The notes under the pieces are model-generated. The model saw only the letters and a list, made by a program, of their open reading frames with translations, did not search any database and was not told the origin of the DNA. Of a stretch of 64,000 bases of DNA, positions 46,573-58,139 are shown piece by piece (within the stretch, counting starts at the first letter, position 1; each line of letters starts with the position of its first letter). Made by a program: the position numbers and the translations under genes. This stretch comes from Tetrapyrgos nigripes (Eukaryota > Basidiomycota > Agaricomycetes > Agaricales > Campanellaceae): contig JAACJM010000190.1 of the NCBI GenBank assembly GCA_013368315.1, forward strand, positions 1 to 64,000, in the 5' to 3' direction.

Positions 46573-46944
46573 TTTATGCTGCCCAAATCGCTCACATTTG
46601 CAAAATGCACCCCCAAGGAGCCATGGTCAAAACCAGCCAAGACCCCGCCCACTGCTCCATCCAATCCTGCCCACTTTTTTGCTAAAGCTGCATTGGGTTG
46701 TCTGGTAGGAAAATTGTGTTTATTTTTGCAAAAGTAATGCAAAAGATGCTCCCAAGTGTAATGCTGGGATGCCAGGATGCCAGGAGTTTTGCTCGCTTCA
46801 TTAATCCAAAAAATTAGCCACCAGGTCCAGCTATACCATATTTGGAAGGAGAAACTCAGCCCAGAGACCCGCTAAAAATTCACCAGAACTTTTGCAAAGC
46901 ATGTTTGGTGATATTTTCCAGACTTTTCCAAAAGTATCACCACA

Positions 46945-49508
46945 TCTGGTGCATGATATAATTCTCAGTACCAATTGGTTAGAGGAGCATAATCCAGAGG
47001 TGGATTGGTCATTTTCTAGAGTGGATATGGTTAGATGTCTGGAAACATGTACTTTGAAACAACCTCCTATCCTTAACCTATGCACTAAACCCAAATCTCC
47101 CAAATCAACTGTTATCAACCCACAAACTAACCACAAAGATTACCAAGTGAAATGGTCAGAACCAATTGGATGGTTTAAACCAATTGCACAGCCAAAGGTT
47201 GCAGGTTGGTGTCGTCAGGTTCCTATTCGATCTTTTCATCATTCTTCAGAATCTACAGCAATTTTTACTGAAGAAGACTTCAATTGGAATGATGTTCTGG
47301 ACCAATGGGAACAGGAGATGTTAGAGAGTCTGTTTGGGAAAGAAGAAGAGCATCTGGCATCAGATTCAGAATTACTGATCTGTGCAGGGTTTACCAAGGC
47401 TCAAGAACTCGCAGAAGCAACTCAGAAGATGAAAAAGGACGTATCACATACAGATAAGATTCCATCCTAATATCATCAGTTTTTACCAGTTTTTGACAAA
47501 TGAACTTCAGAACGACTACCAAAACGTGGCGAATGGGATCATGCTATCGAACTGAAGCCAGACTTTGAACCTCACTCTTGCAAAACCTATCCCTTATCTC
47601 CTAATGAACAACAAGAACTTGACAACTTCATCGATGAGAACTTAGAAAAGGAATACATTAGATTGTCAAAGTCTCCTATGGCAAGTCCCTTTTTCTTCAT
47701 TAAAAAGAAAGACAGAAAGCTACACCCCGTACAGGACTACTGAGCATTGAACAAAGGGACCATAAAAAACGAATACCCTTTACCACTCATATCAGAGTTG
47801 GTTGACAAACTTAAAGGGGCACGAGTTTTTTCAAAAATCGACCTTCAATGGGGGTATAATAATGTACAAATAAAAGAAGGAGATGAGTGGAAGGCAGCAT
47901 TCAAAACAAATAGAGGACTCTTTGAACCAACAGTGATGTTTTTCGGTCTTATGAATTCTCCCGCAACATTCCAGGCAATGATGAACACCCTTTTCAAGGA
48001 CCTCATTGATTCAGGGAAGGTCGTCATCTACATGGATGATATCTTGATCTTCACAGAAACCCTGGAAGAGCACCAACAAATGGTCAAACAAGTGCTCGCA
48101 CAACTTCAGGAAAACGACCTTTATGCCAAACCAGAAAAATGCACCTTTGAAGCCAGTTCAGTAGAGTTCCTAGGTCTCATCGTCTCTCACAACACACTGG
48201 CGATGGATCCCATCAAAGTCAAAGGTGTTACTGAATGGCCAACCCAAGAAATGTCAAGGATGTTCAATCGTTCCTAGGATTTGGAAACTTTTATCGACCA
48301 CTTTTCAATCTTACAAAGGATGAACTGTGGAAATGGTCGGTGGATGCAGAAAAAGCCTTTCAGGTACTCAAAGATGCATTTACTTCTTCACCAGTCTTAT
48401 TAATGCCTGATTATTCTAAGCCATATCGAGTAGAAGTAGATGCTTCTGACTATGCCACAGGAGGTATTCTATTGCAGAAAGGATCAGACAACAAGTGGCA
48501 TCCAGTCGCTTATCTATCGAAATCCTTATCGGAGACCAAACGAAACTATGATATTCACAATAAGGAATTGTTGGCAATCATATGGGCATTAGAAGCTTGG
48601 TGACATTATCTTGAAGGTGCACCACATACTATCAAAATCCTTACAGACCACAAGAATCTGTAGTATTTCACCACCTCTCAGAAACTTAGCTGACGACAAG
48701 CAAGGATGGCTTTATTTCTTACCAGATTCGACTTTATCCTGATCCATAAACCCAGAAGTCTCAATTGAAGTGATCCACTTTCTTGAAGACTGGACCATAC
48801 AGAGGGGGTCAAAGATGACAATAAGGATAGAGTGTTATTAGACCCCAAGTTCTTCAGAATTCGAGCTACAAGACTGGGGACAGTGGTTGCCATCAGAGAT
48901 GCTGAACTGAGAAGATGAATTAAAGAGTGTCCAAAAAATGATAAGGAGGTCATGAGTGCTCTCAAAGTCATCTTAAACAATGGTCCACGCTTGCTGGTCA
49001 AGAACTTACAGGAATCATTTTATTCCAAGGCAAAGTCTACGTCCCCTACAGCCAACAATTATGTAGAGACATAGTCAAGATGCATCATGATAGTCTCACC
49101 ACAGGACATCCAGGCTGGTTCAAGATCTATGAACTAGTTAGTAGAGAGTTTTGGTGGCCTGGTATGTCAGTATTTGTTCATGATTATGTTGAAGGATGTA
49201 CTACCTGCCAATTGACCAAGGCACAAAACCATCCATTACATGTACCATTGGTCCCAAAAAATGTTCCAGAACGACCCTTTGGTACTATTACCACTGATTT
49301 TATCACAGATCTTCTGGAATGTGATTCACATAACAGTGGACCGGTCAACTAAAACAGTAGTTGTTTCTCCCTGCCGAAAGGATATTGATAATGACAGTAC
49401 TATTGATGTTTTGTTCAACAACATGTGGTGACAGTATGGTCTGTGGGACAAAATGATATTGGATCAAGGACCGCAGTTTGTGAGTCAGGTTATGAGAGGG
49501 ATATATGC
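46945..49508 (+). pseudogene. pol remnant of chromovirus A' (protease tail to integrase)
   Basis: Starts in the protease tail (DIILSTNWLEEHNPEVDW) without the catalytic DSGA. RT 47690-48240 is nearly complete ([18 protein letters not shown]), RNase H about 48400-48605, integrase zinc region 49080-49220 and core up to DQGPQF at 49475, where element C inserts. Disabling changes are mainly TGA at Arg codons (for example 47741, 48601, 48661, 48691) plus TAA at 47468. Confidence 0.88.
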
Positions 49509-49643
49509 TGGAGTAGTGCCTAATGGATGTGGCTGAATGATTGTCTTCTTGTCTACTCTACACGTCTACAAGGCTATACTAGGCCTGAAGCCTATGCCAA
49601 ACATGCACAAACAATGACTAATCTCACAGAATGCCCTACTACA
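49509..49643 (-). repeat. 3' LTR of element C
   Basis: 135 bp, TGTAG...TCCA on minus; preceded on minus by the purine run AGTGGGGGCACA. Confidence 0.9.
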
Positions 49644-49694
49644 TGTGCCCCCACTAAAAAATGGCAACGCCCTCGTCGCCTGCAAGATCGAGCT

Positions 49695-52600
49695 CTACTC
49701 CTCCTCGATATCTACCCACTCAGAGTTCTCTTTGTCATCTACAACCTCTGCAAACAACCTCAGCCTTCTGGCATGCACCTCCCCTTCAAGTTGAACCCCA
49801 TCCAATGTTTCTAGTTTGTACGAGTTCAGGTTCCTTCTGAGCACCTTGTGTGGTGCAGACCACAGAGGGGCTAACTTGCGTTCAGTTTTGAACGTGTTGA
49901 ATAGGTCTCCTCGTTTCACTTGTACTAGATCTCCTGCCCTGAACACGACTTCCCTTTTTGTTTGTTTGTGCACTGCCCTGTCAAAGATGGATTTCCTTTT
50001 CACTGCATGGCGGACCACCTTCTCGTACCCATCGATGCGTTGTTGTTCAACATATCCGGCGTTGATTGCGATGTCGCTCGGAGTTACAGCTGTCATTGCA
50101 GCGTATTTACTGCTATTCCCAAAAGCAGCTCTTTTGGCGAATAGTGCAGGGCTGGCAGGGTCCTATTGTTAAGGATGTTGACCGCTTTGTCTAGATATTC
50201 CGGCCATCGTTCTGGTAATGACTCCCAAGACATGGTTTTGAATTGTGGGGAGTTGATGCTGAGGTCTGGGGCAACTAGGCGTTTCAAGACATGTAACAAG
50301 AGTTTATTGGTGCCCTCGACAAGGCCGTTAACCCAGGCAGAGTATGCTGGTGTAAATCGGTGATGTATGCCATGTTTTGTGCAGATTCTTGAAATGGGAG
50401 CCGTTGTCTGACATGAACGTGTCAGGCTTGGTGTAGAGTCGGCATAACTCGCCTAGGCTTTCTAATGTCGTTTTCGCTGACCCCTTCTTTTTAAACTTGT
50501 ATACCCAAACGTGTTATGAGAACCTGTCAATGTATATGCCCAGCTGATTCCAACCTCCTTTCCCTTTAGACATTGACAGATAGTTGCCTGCCAACAACTC
50601 AAAAGGGTGTCGCCGGGTAATTGGTTCCAAAAGCGAATTTAGGTGGGACGCACCAAAATTCGCACATCATCCACATCCTTTGATACCCTCCATGACTGCC
50701 TTATCCAACCCAGGGCACCACACCTTGTCAAGTAATGCAATCTTCACCAAGTCTCTCCTGAAATGGCCTCCCTGCTTACGCTCCTCTCACGCAAGTACTA
50801 CCGCCTCTTTCCATGGTACACATTCCACCTTGGTTCTCGCACAGACGCTTTTGGAATTTCCCACCTGCCACAGCTTCCTGGTTTCTTCATCAATCATATA
50901 TCCTTCTGCACGATGCCTGGCTCTCTGCCTCCACTCATAGGATCCAATTACTTGCATCCCTTCTAGTGCTTTGATCACCTCCACAAACATCCTCTCATCC
51001 TTAAACCTCTCCTTCATATCTACATATTTGCTTGACTGCTCCTGCACTTGGCAAACGTCATTGACCAAGCCTCTACTAACCTCCCAATCCTCTGAGACCG
51101 TCCACTCACTACCATCACCCTCCCACTTCCTACTCAGTCCATCAGCTACTACATTCAGTCTTCCTGGTATATGCCTGACATCTACAATGCAATACGACAT
51201 GATACCATCACGCCACCTCCCATGGGCGGCGTTTAGCTCTCTGTTACTGAGGACATCTCTCAACACCTGGCAATCAGTCTCTATTTTGATGGGGAAGCCC
51301 CATATAACATCCGAGAACTTGTCCAAGCTAAACTTGAGAGCAGCAAATTCAAGCAAGAATGGCTTGTAACGTTGTTCTGATGTTGAGGTGCGCTTGGATG
51401 CAAAAGTGATGGGATATTGCTTTTCTACTATGGTGCCGTCTTTCTTCTTCTCCTTCATTCGTTGAGGGAGTACCGCTGCGAACCCCTCTTTACATCTGTC
51501 CGATGTGACAATGAAATTTGTGCCATCCCATTGTGGTGCTTTCAACACCGGTTGTGATGTTAGCGCTGCTTTCAGCTCTAGGAATGCCTTTGCTTGATCT
51601 TCTCCCCATTGGTCTTTCAGCTTATGGTTGGACATTGCATTCCTCCAGGCAGTTTTCCCACAACCTTTGGGCATGTTGACCTCCTTTAGTAGGTTGCGCA
51701 ATGGTCCCTCCTTCTTCGCATATCCCTTTACCAGATCTCAGAAGTGTTCAGTTAGTCCAAGGAATGAGGATAGATGAAGAGCGTCATCTGGGACTGGCCA
51801 TTCGACAATGGCAGTGAGTTTGGCGGGGTCTGTTGTGACACCTTCGTTAGTGACCTTGGCGCCTGTGAAGATGCCTTCTGAGACGAAGAATTTGGATTTA
51901 GCTGCAGATAGGGATAGGTCTTTTTCCCAGACACGCTGGAAGATCCTTCTTAACTTCCCCATCATTTCTTTGAAACTATCTGCTGCTGTTCCACTGTCAT
52001 CTACAAATAGCTGGATGGTACCATCTCGTAATAGGTTGTCCAAATTCGTCACTGTTAATTGTGCAAAAGTTGATGGCGCTCCGGTAAGGCCAAAGGGCAT
52101 TCGGATGTACCAAAAGTAACCCCTGCCTTCTACGTAGAAGGCGGTGTACAGTCTGGATTCTGGTGCAACTTCTACGGCATAGAAACCAGAGGTGAAATCA
52201 AAAAATGATAGGTACCGGTGGCCACTGAGGGCTTGCTGCTTGGTTCGGATGTCACCCTGAGGCATAGGTGCAATCTCTGTGTATTTATTAACCTCTGCAA
52301 AATTTTGACAGATCCTCCACTTTGTTGGTTTGGCTGAGTTTTCCCGGAATTCCATTGCTTCCTGTGGCTCTGGTCGTGGAGGAAGGTCTTTGAAATGTGA
52401 TGGCAGACCAGCCACAACGCATTGGTCATTAATACGGTGCTGTAGTTCCTCTAGAGATAGTCCTCCCCTTTTGTGTGCTTTTTTGGCCAAAGTGGTTGGT
52501 GATACACATTTGATGTCATCAGGCTTCACCTGTTTGATAATGCCGGTGGCCAGCATTTCGTCTAGCTTTTCGTTAAGGTAATCCTGTTGTGGTGGTGTCA

Positions 52601-53945
52601 AGCGTTTTTGGTTGACCTTAGTTCGCATTTTCACCCCTTCTGGTATGTTCAGGGTGTGTACTATGTTCTTGACCAATTGTACTTCGCCCACTGAGAGTGC
52701 AAAACAATCCGCGTGTTCCTTTATCAGCTCCTCTACCTGATGGTGTTCCTCTGGTGAAAGGTCATCACCAATCTTCACCGCCTTCAATATTTCCCTCACA
52801 CGCTCTGGTTTGAAGGCTCCGTCTCTACTGCTATTCTGGGTAAACACAGACCCATTCGACATGTCAATATCCAAGGCTTCCGATATGACATCAACTCCAG
52901 GTGAGTATTCCACAGTCTCATCTGGCTCAACAAAGTGCACTGATGGTTTGTTATCTTCTCCTGGGATGGTTTTGTCAGTGACGTTCTTGGATTGTGAGCC
53001 AATAGTATTGGGGACTCCCCTGGAGGGGGGTGCGTCACTTCCCCCCAGTGAGTTTGAACACTTTTTTGTATGTACCATCCTTCTGAAGGCCTTTTTCATT
53101 TCTGTCAGTGATCGCTGACTTTTCCCCCACTGATATCTCAGTCTCCCTATGGCTCTACTTCGCCCTTTGCAATCTTTCCTATACTCGGTTTCCCTCTCCT
53201 TTTTACACCTTTCTAACCTCTCTGCCAACTCGCAGTGTTTTCACGTTTCTCGTTCCTTTGGGGTTTCAAACACATATGAATAAGGTGTTGATGGTCTCCT
53301 TGTTTCCTGGTGTATATGGTGAGTGGGTACTTTCGTTCTCTTCATGGAATGGGAGTTGATGGACTTCCCTATCGCGGGGGGTAGCTGTATTCACAGATAC
53401 CCCACTCTCAGCTTAATTGCTGTGCTCAGATTTTCCTCTTCCAGCAAGCACTGTACTTCCTCTAGTATCAGCATACACCTTGGATCCCCTTTCAATGTTT
53501 CTCGCCTGCGTTCCTTCTCTATTTCCTTGTCCTCTACCTCCTCTAACATCACTGCGAATGTCTTCCCGGTTGGTGTTACTTTTTCCCCAAGCCCTGAGTT
53601 GAATATAGTTCTTGATTCTTTGCCTACTTTCACTTTGATGGTGTCACATTCATACTCGTGTATGGCTTTGAACTGCTTCAATAATGGCTTTCCAAATAGC
53701 AGTTCCCAGCTTCCCCTGCTATCGAAGACTTCAAATGATCCTTTCACCTCCAATCCTTTCACTCAGACAACACCATTCCAACTTGCCACGGATGGTACTG
53801 AGCGCCCATCCGCCATCCACATAACTTTTGTTGACCCTTCCCATCTGCTGATTCACCCTCGGAGATTGTTGTACACTGTGATGTCCATGCATGCTGCCAT
53901 GGCACCATCGTCGACTAGTACTGGTACTTGCACCACTTGATTGTT
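49695..53945 (-). pseudogene. pol of element C (protease, RT, RNase H, integrase)
   Basis: Protease region about 53940-53391 with VLVDDGAMAACMD, then RT 53228-51738 with WRICQNFAEVNKYTEI, FFDFTSGFYAVEVAP, MPFGLTGAPSTFAQL and the FVDDSGTA active site. RNase H 51701-50787 (SDRCKEGFAAVLPQ, KPFLLEFAALKFSLDKF, ADGLSRKWEG). Integrase 50700-49695 is broken (YLSMSKGKGGWNQLGIYIDRFS, FMSDNGSHF, C-terminal AGDLVQVKRGDL). Several shifts and stops (about 51738, 50680, 50520, 50340). The last part, 50096-49695, is a clean 133-codon frame. Confidence 0.85.
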
Positions 53946-53994
53946 GTTGTCTACTAATTCAACTAACATGTTGAATGGTTTGCTGGTACAGCTC

Positions 53995-55435
53995 AGGACA
54001 CTCTCCACGGTATGCACATCAATAATGTTATTTCAGGTACCAAATCATGGCTAATACTTGAGAAAGTGTCCAAGACCTGGGTCATACAGTGGCCGTTCAC
54101 TCCATTGACCCTTCCCTGTTTCCCTAGTTGAATCCCACAAACACATCCTCTATATCTCCGTTCCCAACCATATTTATTCTAACCGCATTGGGCCGACCCA
54201 ATTCCCTCTGCACAAATGCTCTGTAATCGCCTTCCTTCTTCCTGATCGTAGACATTGATGTGCAGGGGGCTAGGTGTCCATCTGTTCCCCGTCTGTGCCA
54301 ATTCTTGCCACATTTAAAACACTCTCCAGATCCTGGCTTCAATGTTCCAGGTTGGTAAGGGAAGCACATGGTTTTGTCAAATGCAGTGTTGGGGCCTTGT
54401 GTTGGAACTGGATGACATCATTCTTCCAGTCTGCGAAGCCTTGGTCGGTGGCTGGGCGTTGAGCATAAGCATCGATGTTGTTTCGCAGAATGTTCTTCTT
54501 TGCCTCGTCAAGGTTCCCCATCATGGGTGGGCATCTGGTGGCTGGTGCATTACGACTAGGTGAAGATGGGGTACTGCTGATTTGGGTATTGGCAAAAGTG
54601 CGTGCAAGTGGTTTACTTGGCGTTTCAGGCATGGGTGGCAGTCGGGCATTCCTTTCCTCCATCCTCTGCAGCCTTTCCTTATCCTCTTTTGCGTCTTTGA
54701 TCATCTGAATCTCCACCTTCTTGATTGCCTCTGTGAACTCTGACCAATTTTTCGCATTGGCCGAGACATTCCTTTTCAGGATTTTCGGAAGGTTTCCATG
54801 TACCGATATCATGTCAGACGCTGTTTCTGCTATTTCTGCATCTTTGGCAATGGCCAACAAGCGATTAGCGAAATGTTGGTGGGTCCACTCCTTGGTATTA
54901 TCATCTTTCTTTCCTAACTCGTTCCACGTGAATCACATAGCCAGCAACTCTTGACAGTGGTCTGAGGATGTGGGCTCAGCGACTACTAGGGCAGGGAATT
55001 CCTTCAGGAACTCTGCCTTGAACTTCTTCCATTCATTCTTTGTTGCTTCGTCTGTCTTTTCATACCACAGGTCAACGTGGCTGCCTGCTTTGAACATCAG
55101 ATTAATGCTGTCTCCCATTTCAGCTGTTGGGATCTGCATTCCTCTCATGTACATTTCAGCTTCTCTGAGCCTTTTTCATCTTTTCCTCCTGCAAACTTCG
55201 GGATATTTGAAGTCATGATGTGGTTGCTAGGTCTTGGTTTCTGTGTTGTTTCTGGTTCAGATGGTGGGCAGGAAGGGGTACATGAATGGGGTGCTGAAGG
55301 GCCTAGCTGTTGTAGTCTGGTGCAATGGATATAGTTTACCCAGGTTTCAGTTGGTTCTTTACCGACTGGCAGTGAGGTTGGTGGCATGTATGATTCTGCA
55401 GGAAGTGCAGGGTGATCTGATGATGAGTCTGTCAA
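53995..55435 (-). pseudogene. gag of element C
   Basis: Pieces 55435-55145, 55154-54933, 54860-54339 and 54369-54124 in order: Pro-rich start, capsid-like helices (VDLWYEKTDEATKNEWKKF), a basic/Glu-rich linker, and a knuckle CFKCGKNWHRRGTDGHLAPC near 54310. Frame changes and a stop between pieces show decay. Confidence 0.75.
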
Positions 55436-55550
55436 TGATGACTCGGTTGTGAGTGTGGTCGATAAAGGTGGGTTAGACGTGTTCGGCAGGAAACAACCTC
55501 GCGTTCACGCATTTTCGTGATCGGTATGCCTGTGCAGTTGTGCTGCGTGT

Positions 55551-55575
55551 GGTTCAAATCGCGCTCTCATCACCA
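55551..55575 (-). promoter_or_regulatory. tRNA-type primer-binding site of element C
   Basis: Minus strand starts TGGTGATGAGAGCGCGAT three nt after the LTR. Its complement reads as a tRNA 3' end: GGTTCAAATC T-loop, five T-stem bases, seven acceptor bases, discriminator A and CCA. Isotype not assigned. This contrasts with the self-priming sites of A, A' and B. Confidence 0.65.
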
Positions 55576-55578
55576 CGA

Positions 55579-55713
55579 TGGAGTAGTGCCTAATGGATGT
55601 GGCTGAATGATTGTCTTCTTGTCTACTCTACGCGTCTACAAGGCTAGACTAGGCCTGAAGCCTATGTCAAATATGCACAAACAATGAGTAATCTCACAGA
55701 ACCCCCTGCTACA
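55579..55713 (-). repeat. 5' LTR of element C
   Basis: 135 bp copy, followed on minus by TCG and the primer-binding site. Confidence 0.9.
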
Positions 55714-55718
55714 ACACT

Positions 55719-56010
55719 AAGTTAGGTATCACCTCGGCTCTTAGTACAGCTTATCATCTGCAAACAGAGGCGAAACTGGAAGGTTCAACCAAGAACTTGA
55801 ACAATACTTATGAACCTTCTGCAAATATTGTCAGGATGATTGGGTCAAATATTTGCCATATGCCAAGTTTTGCCATAACACTTGAGTCCACTCAACCACT
55901 GGAAAGTCACCTTTCAAATTACTCCATGGATATCTTTCTCGACTCTTTCCATCAATTAATCCATCTTCACATGTACCAAAAGTCAAAGAACACCTTCAGA
56001 ACTTACACCT
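55719..56010 (+). pseudogene. Integrase continuation of chromovirus A' after element C
   Basis: Resumes exactly where 49508 stopped: KLGITSALSTAYHLQT, then FNQELEQYL-like and SATGKSPFKLLHGYL-like sequence in shifting frames. Homology to A ends at about 56010; the rest of the element is absent. Confidence 0.85.
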
Positions 56011-56209
56011 GATGCTGTATGACTTTTTAAAAAAATGTCGTTATCTTAACGTCTTGGCAATTGCAAAAGTTGACATTAACTTTTGGCAGGGGCGGTGCAG
56101 GTGTAGCAGTGCTCCAAGCTCTTACCCAAAGTGGAAGTGCCATCCCTTCTTAAGCGACAGCATGTTGGCACACTTCAGCACTGTGGATTTTACCACATAG
56201 CACTTCTTT

Positions 56210-56505
56210 TTCAAAAATCATTTTCTTAGATTTTCCAAAAAGTCACTTTTACAAAAAACTGTCCATACTTTTACAAAAGTGGTAAGCAAAGTAGGTACTT
56301 GTAAAAAAAGTATGACAAAATAGATTGTGGTAACAAACTTTTGTAAAAGTTCCATACATAGTGGACAAAGCTTTCACAAAAGTGATATGTACCAAAAAGT
56401 CTGTCAAGACTTTTACAAAAGTGGTATACAGTGTAGGTACTTTTGAAAAAGTTTGACAGAATAGATGAGGGTAGGGTAAGCCGTTTACAGGACTTTTACA
56501 AAAGT
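56210..56505. repeat. Cluster of ACTTTTRYAAAAGT palindromes (downstream flank)
   Basis: Eight exact or near-exact copies in 300 bp (about 56250, 56268, 56303, 56336, 56368, 56408, 56440 and 56488). The cluster lies just beyond the 3' end of the minus-strand gene at 56640-57791. Confidence 0.85.
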
Positions 56506-56639
56506 CATTTGTACAAAAATGTCCAGGTTCTTATATACATGTGATGAGATGATGACGCTGTGATAGACATAAATGCTGCAAAGGTAGGGGAAGGGAGCTT
56601 TATTTAGGGCAATGCTGCAGGTAGATTTTGACAGAGACT

Positions 56640-57791
56640 TCAATGGAGACTTGGACAAGGAAACAGAAGGACTGGTGCGGGTGGATCTGGGTTTTGATGT
56701 GGCTGCTGCAGATGTGGATGGGGGCTTCTCCTGGGCACAGCTCTGGTAGACCTGGAGACAGGCTTGGCAGAGCTTGTGAAAGGCTCTCTGATCTGCCATG
56801 CCTTTTTTGCAGGCAGTTCCTTGAGCTTTTCCTCCTCAGCCATGGTATTTATCACCCAGATGATGTCCTCAACAGTTTTTTGCCAGATAAGGGAGGCCTG
56901 GGATGAGTTGATTTCAACCTCAATATCTCCTTTCTCACTTGGCATCTTCAACTCCAAATGCACCCACCAGCTCAGAAGGGCGAAGACCAACTGAAACCCA
57001 TTGACTCCAGGGCACCTGAGGGCTCCCCAGCCCCCCTTCACCTCCCGAATCCATTTGATCTTCTCCAGCTCCTCTGACCCTTCTCCCACTTCAACCGCTC
57101 TCCAATCTGGCTGCAGAGAATTCCACCAGAAAAGAACTGAATGATAGAACTTTTGCAGAAGCTCCTGTTTATCCTTTTCACTTGTCATTGATGTGGAGAG
57201 ATTGTTCAGAAGGAGGGGAGTGTGATGGTATTTGATCCACACAGTGACAACTTTGGGTCTGAACTTGTTAGGAAGGCCCTTTGTTCCTGTTTCGAACCCA
57301 AAAATCCATTCCATCACAACCAGAGCAGAGATGCCTTGAGTTCCCAGGTTCCCTTTGATATGCCCCAGGTACTCTTCTATCTTACTGACCCAGAGCAGTT
57401 TCTGTCCCACGTTCATTTGGACGTTGCTCTCCTCATCGTCACAGGCTTGTTTGGAACCAGATGCAACAGGGGTTTCTTCTGCAGCAGTCTCCAGGGTACT
57501 GATGGACAGCATAGAGAACAGATGAACTGGAGGAAGAGTAGGAGGGGTTACAGTTGGAGGTACTGGAAGATCAGTACTGGATGCAGGGCGGGGAGAGGGT
57601 GGACGAGGTGGTGCAGGAGAAACAGATGGTGCAAGGCCATGTTCCTCACCATCCTTGTCGTCATCATCTTCCTGTACAGTGGACAGGTAGGCAATAGCAG
57701 GGATGATTGTGGAAGGAGGCTTTGCAGAAGATTTAGGGGATGATGGGGCAGCAGGAGCAGGCGGGAGCTGGAGCGGGTGGGACAGTGCCAT
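56640..57791 (-). CDS. Agaricomycete-specific protein, C-terminal part or separate gene (unknown function)
   Basis: A 383-codon intact frame. Residues 1-110 are Pro/Ser-rich and disordered. Residues about 130-330 are a Trp-rich globular domain: GQKLLWVSKIEEYL, FGFETGTKGLPNKFRPK, FYHSVLFWWNSLQPDWR, LRCPGVNGFQLVFALLSWWVHLEL, then IWQKTVEDIIWVINTM. From memory this resembles the C-terminal domain of large hypothetical proteins that are amplified in mushroom genomes near transposons; function unknown. It may be the last exon of the gene whose other exons lie at 58140-60911: an intron of about 350 bp full of palindromes precedes it, but the obvious acceptor (TTCTGCAG at about 57811) does not enter this frame, so I keep it separate. 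Confidence 0.6.
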   Translation of the reverse strand: MALSHPLQLPPAPAAPSSPKSSAKPPSTIIPAIAYLSTVQEDDDDKDGEEHGLAPSVSPAPPRPPSPRPASSTDLPVPPTVTPPTLPPVHLFSMLSISTLETAAEETPVASGSKQACDDEESNVQMNVGQKLLWVSKIEEYLGHIKGNLGTQGISALVVMEWIFGFETGTKGLPNKFRPKVVTVWIKYHHTPLLLNNLSTSMTSEKDKQELLQKFYHSVLFWWNSLQPDWRAVEVGEGSEELEKIKWIREVKGGWGALRCPGVNGFQLVFALLSWWVHLELKMPSEKGDIEVEINSSQASLIWQKTVEDIIWVINTMAEEEKLKELPAKKAWQIREPFTSSAKPVSRSTRAVPRRSPHPHLQQPHQNPDPPAPVLLFPCPSLH

Positions 57792-57837
57792 TCTCTTTCA
57801 GCTCTGGACACCTGCAGAAAGATCAGAGTCAGTATGG

Positions 57838-58105
57838 TAAGACTTTTGTAAAAGTGGATGTCCAATTTTACAAAAGCCAACGACTAGGCTATGGGCTTTT
57901 GTAAAAGCTGGCCGACACTTTTACAAAATTCTGAGTGAACTCAAGTGTAGCCTCACTTTTACAAAAGTCTGCGAGTTCACCCAGACTTTTGTAAAAGTGT
58001 CAGCGAGGTTTTACAAAAGTTGAGGGCATGAAGTGTGACTTTTGTAAAAGTGAGGCCAGACCTTTACAAAAGTTGTCAACAAAGTCAAGTACTTTTGTAA
58101 AAGTG
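57838..58105. repeat. Dense cluster of ACTTTTRYAAAAGT palindromes
   Basis: Ten copies or close variants in about 270 bp (near 57840, 57866, 57896, 57918, 57955, 57985, 58009, 58037, 58059 and 58089), spaced 22-37 nt. Lies in the probable intron or spacer between 58140 and 57791. Confidence 0.9.
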
Positions 58106-58139
58106 GGGCAGGAACAGAAAGACCAGTAACTTTAAAGAC

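Larger units (their letters stand above)
49509..55713 (-). mobile_element. Ty3/Gypsy-type element C with 135 bp LTRs
   Basis: Direct repeats 49509-49643 and 55579-55713, each 135 bp (about 92 percent identical), flank gag and pol on minus. It splits the integrase of A' between TATGC and TAAGTTAGG; the flanks ATGC and ACAC both derive from ACGC present at this position in element A, giving a 4 bp target duplication decayed by one transition on each side. No chromodomain seen; RT active site is FVDD, unlike the YMDD of A and B, so a different gypsy lineage. Confidence 0.88.
33200..56010 (+). mobile_element. Chromovirus A', decayed, host of three nested insertions
   Basis: Relative of element A, on plus. 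5' LTR is 33200-33577 plus 41357-41433 (TGTCATGAAC...CTTGACA, about 455 bp after removing element B). Internal parts: 41434-43384 (pre-gag ORF and gag), 46945-49508 (protease to integrase), 55719-56010 (integrase). Sequence is lost between gag knuckle and protease around the inverted-repeat element, and the end after 56010 (integrase C-terminus, chromodomain, third ORF, 3' LTR) is missing. Dozens of stops, mostly TGA at Arg positions. Confidence 0.85.

Noticed and set aside
52810..53940. Plus-strand frames across element C
   Set aside because: Antisense to the protease and RT coding sequence.
55551..55575. A tRNA gene
   Set aside because: Only the 3' end of a tRNA is matched, as expected for a primer-binding site; no D-arm or anticodon arm is present.
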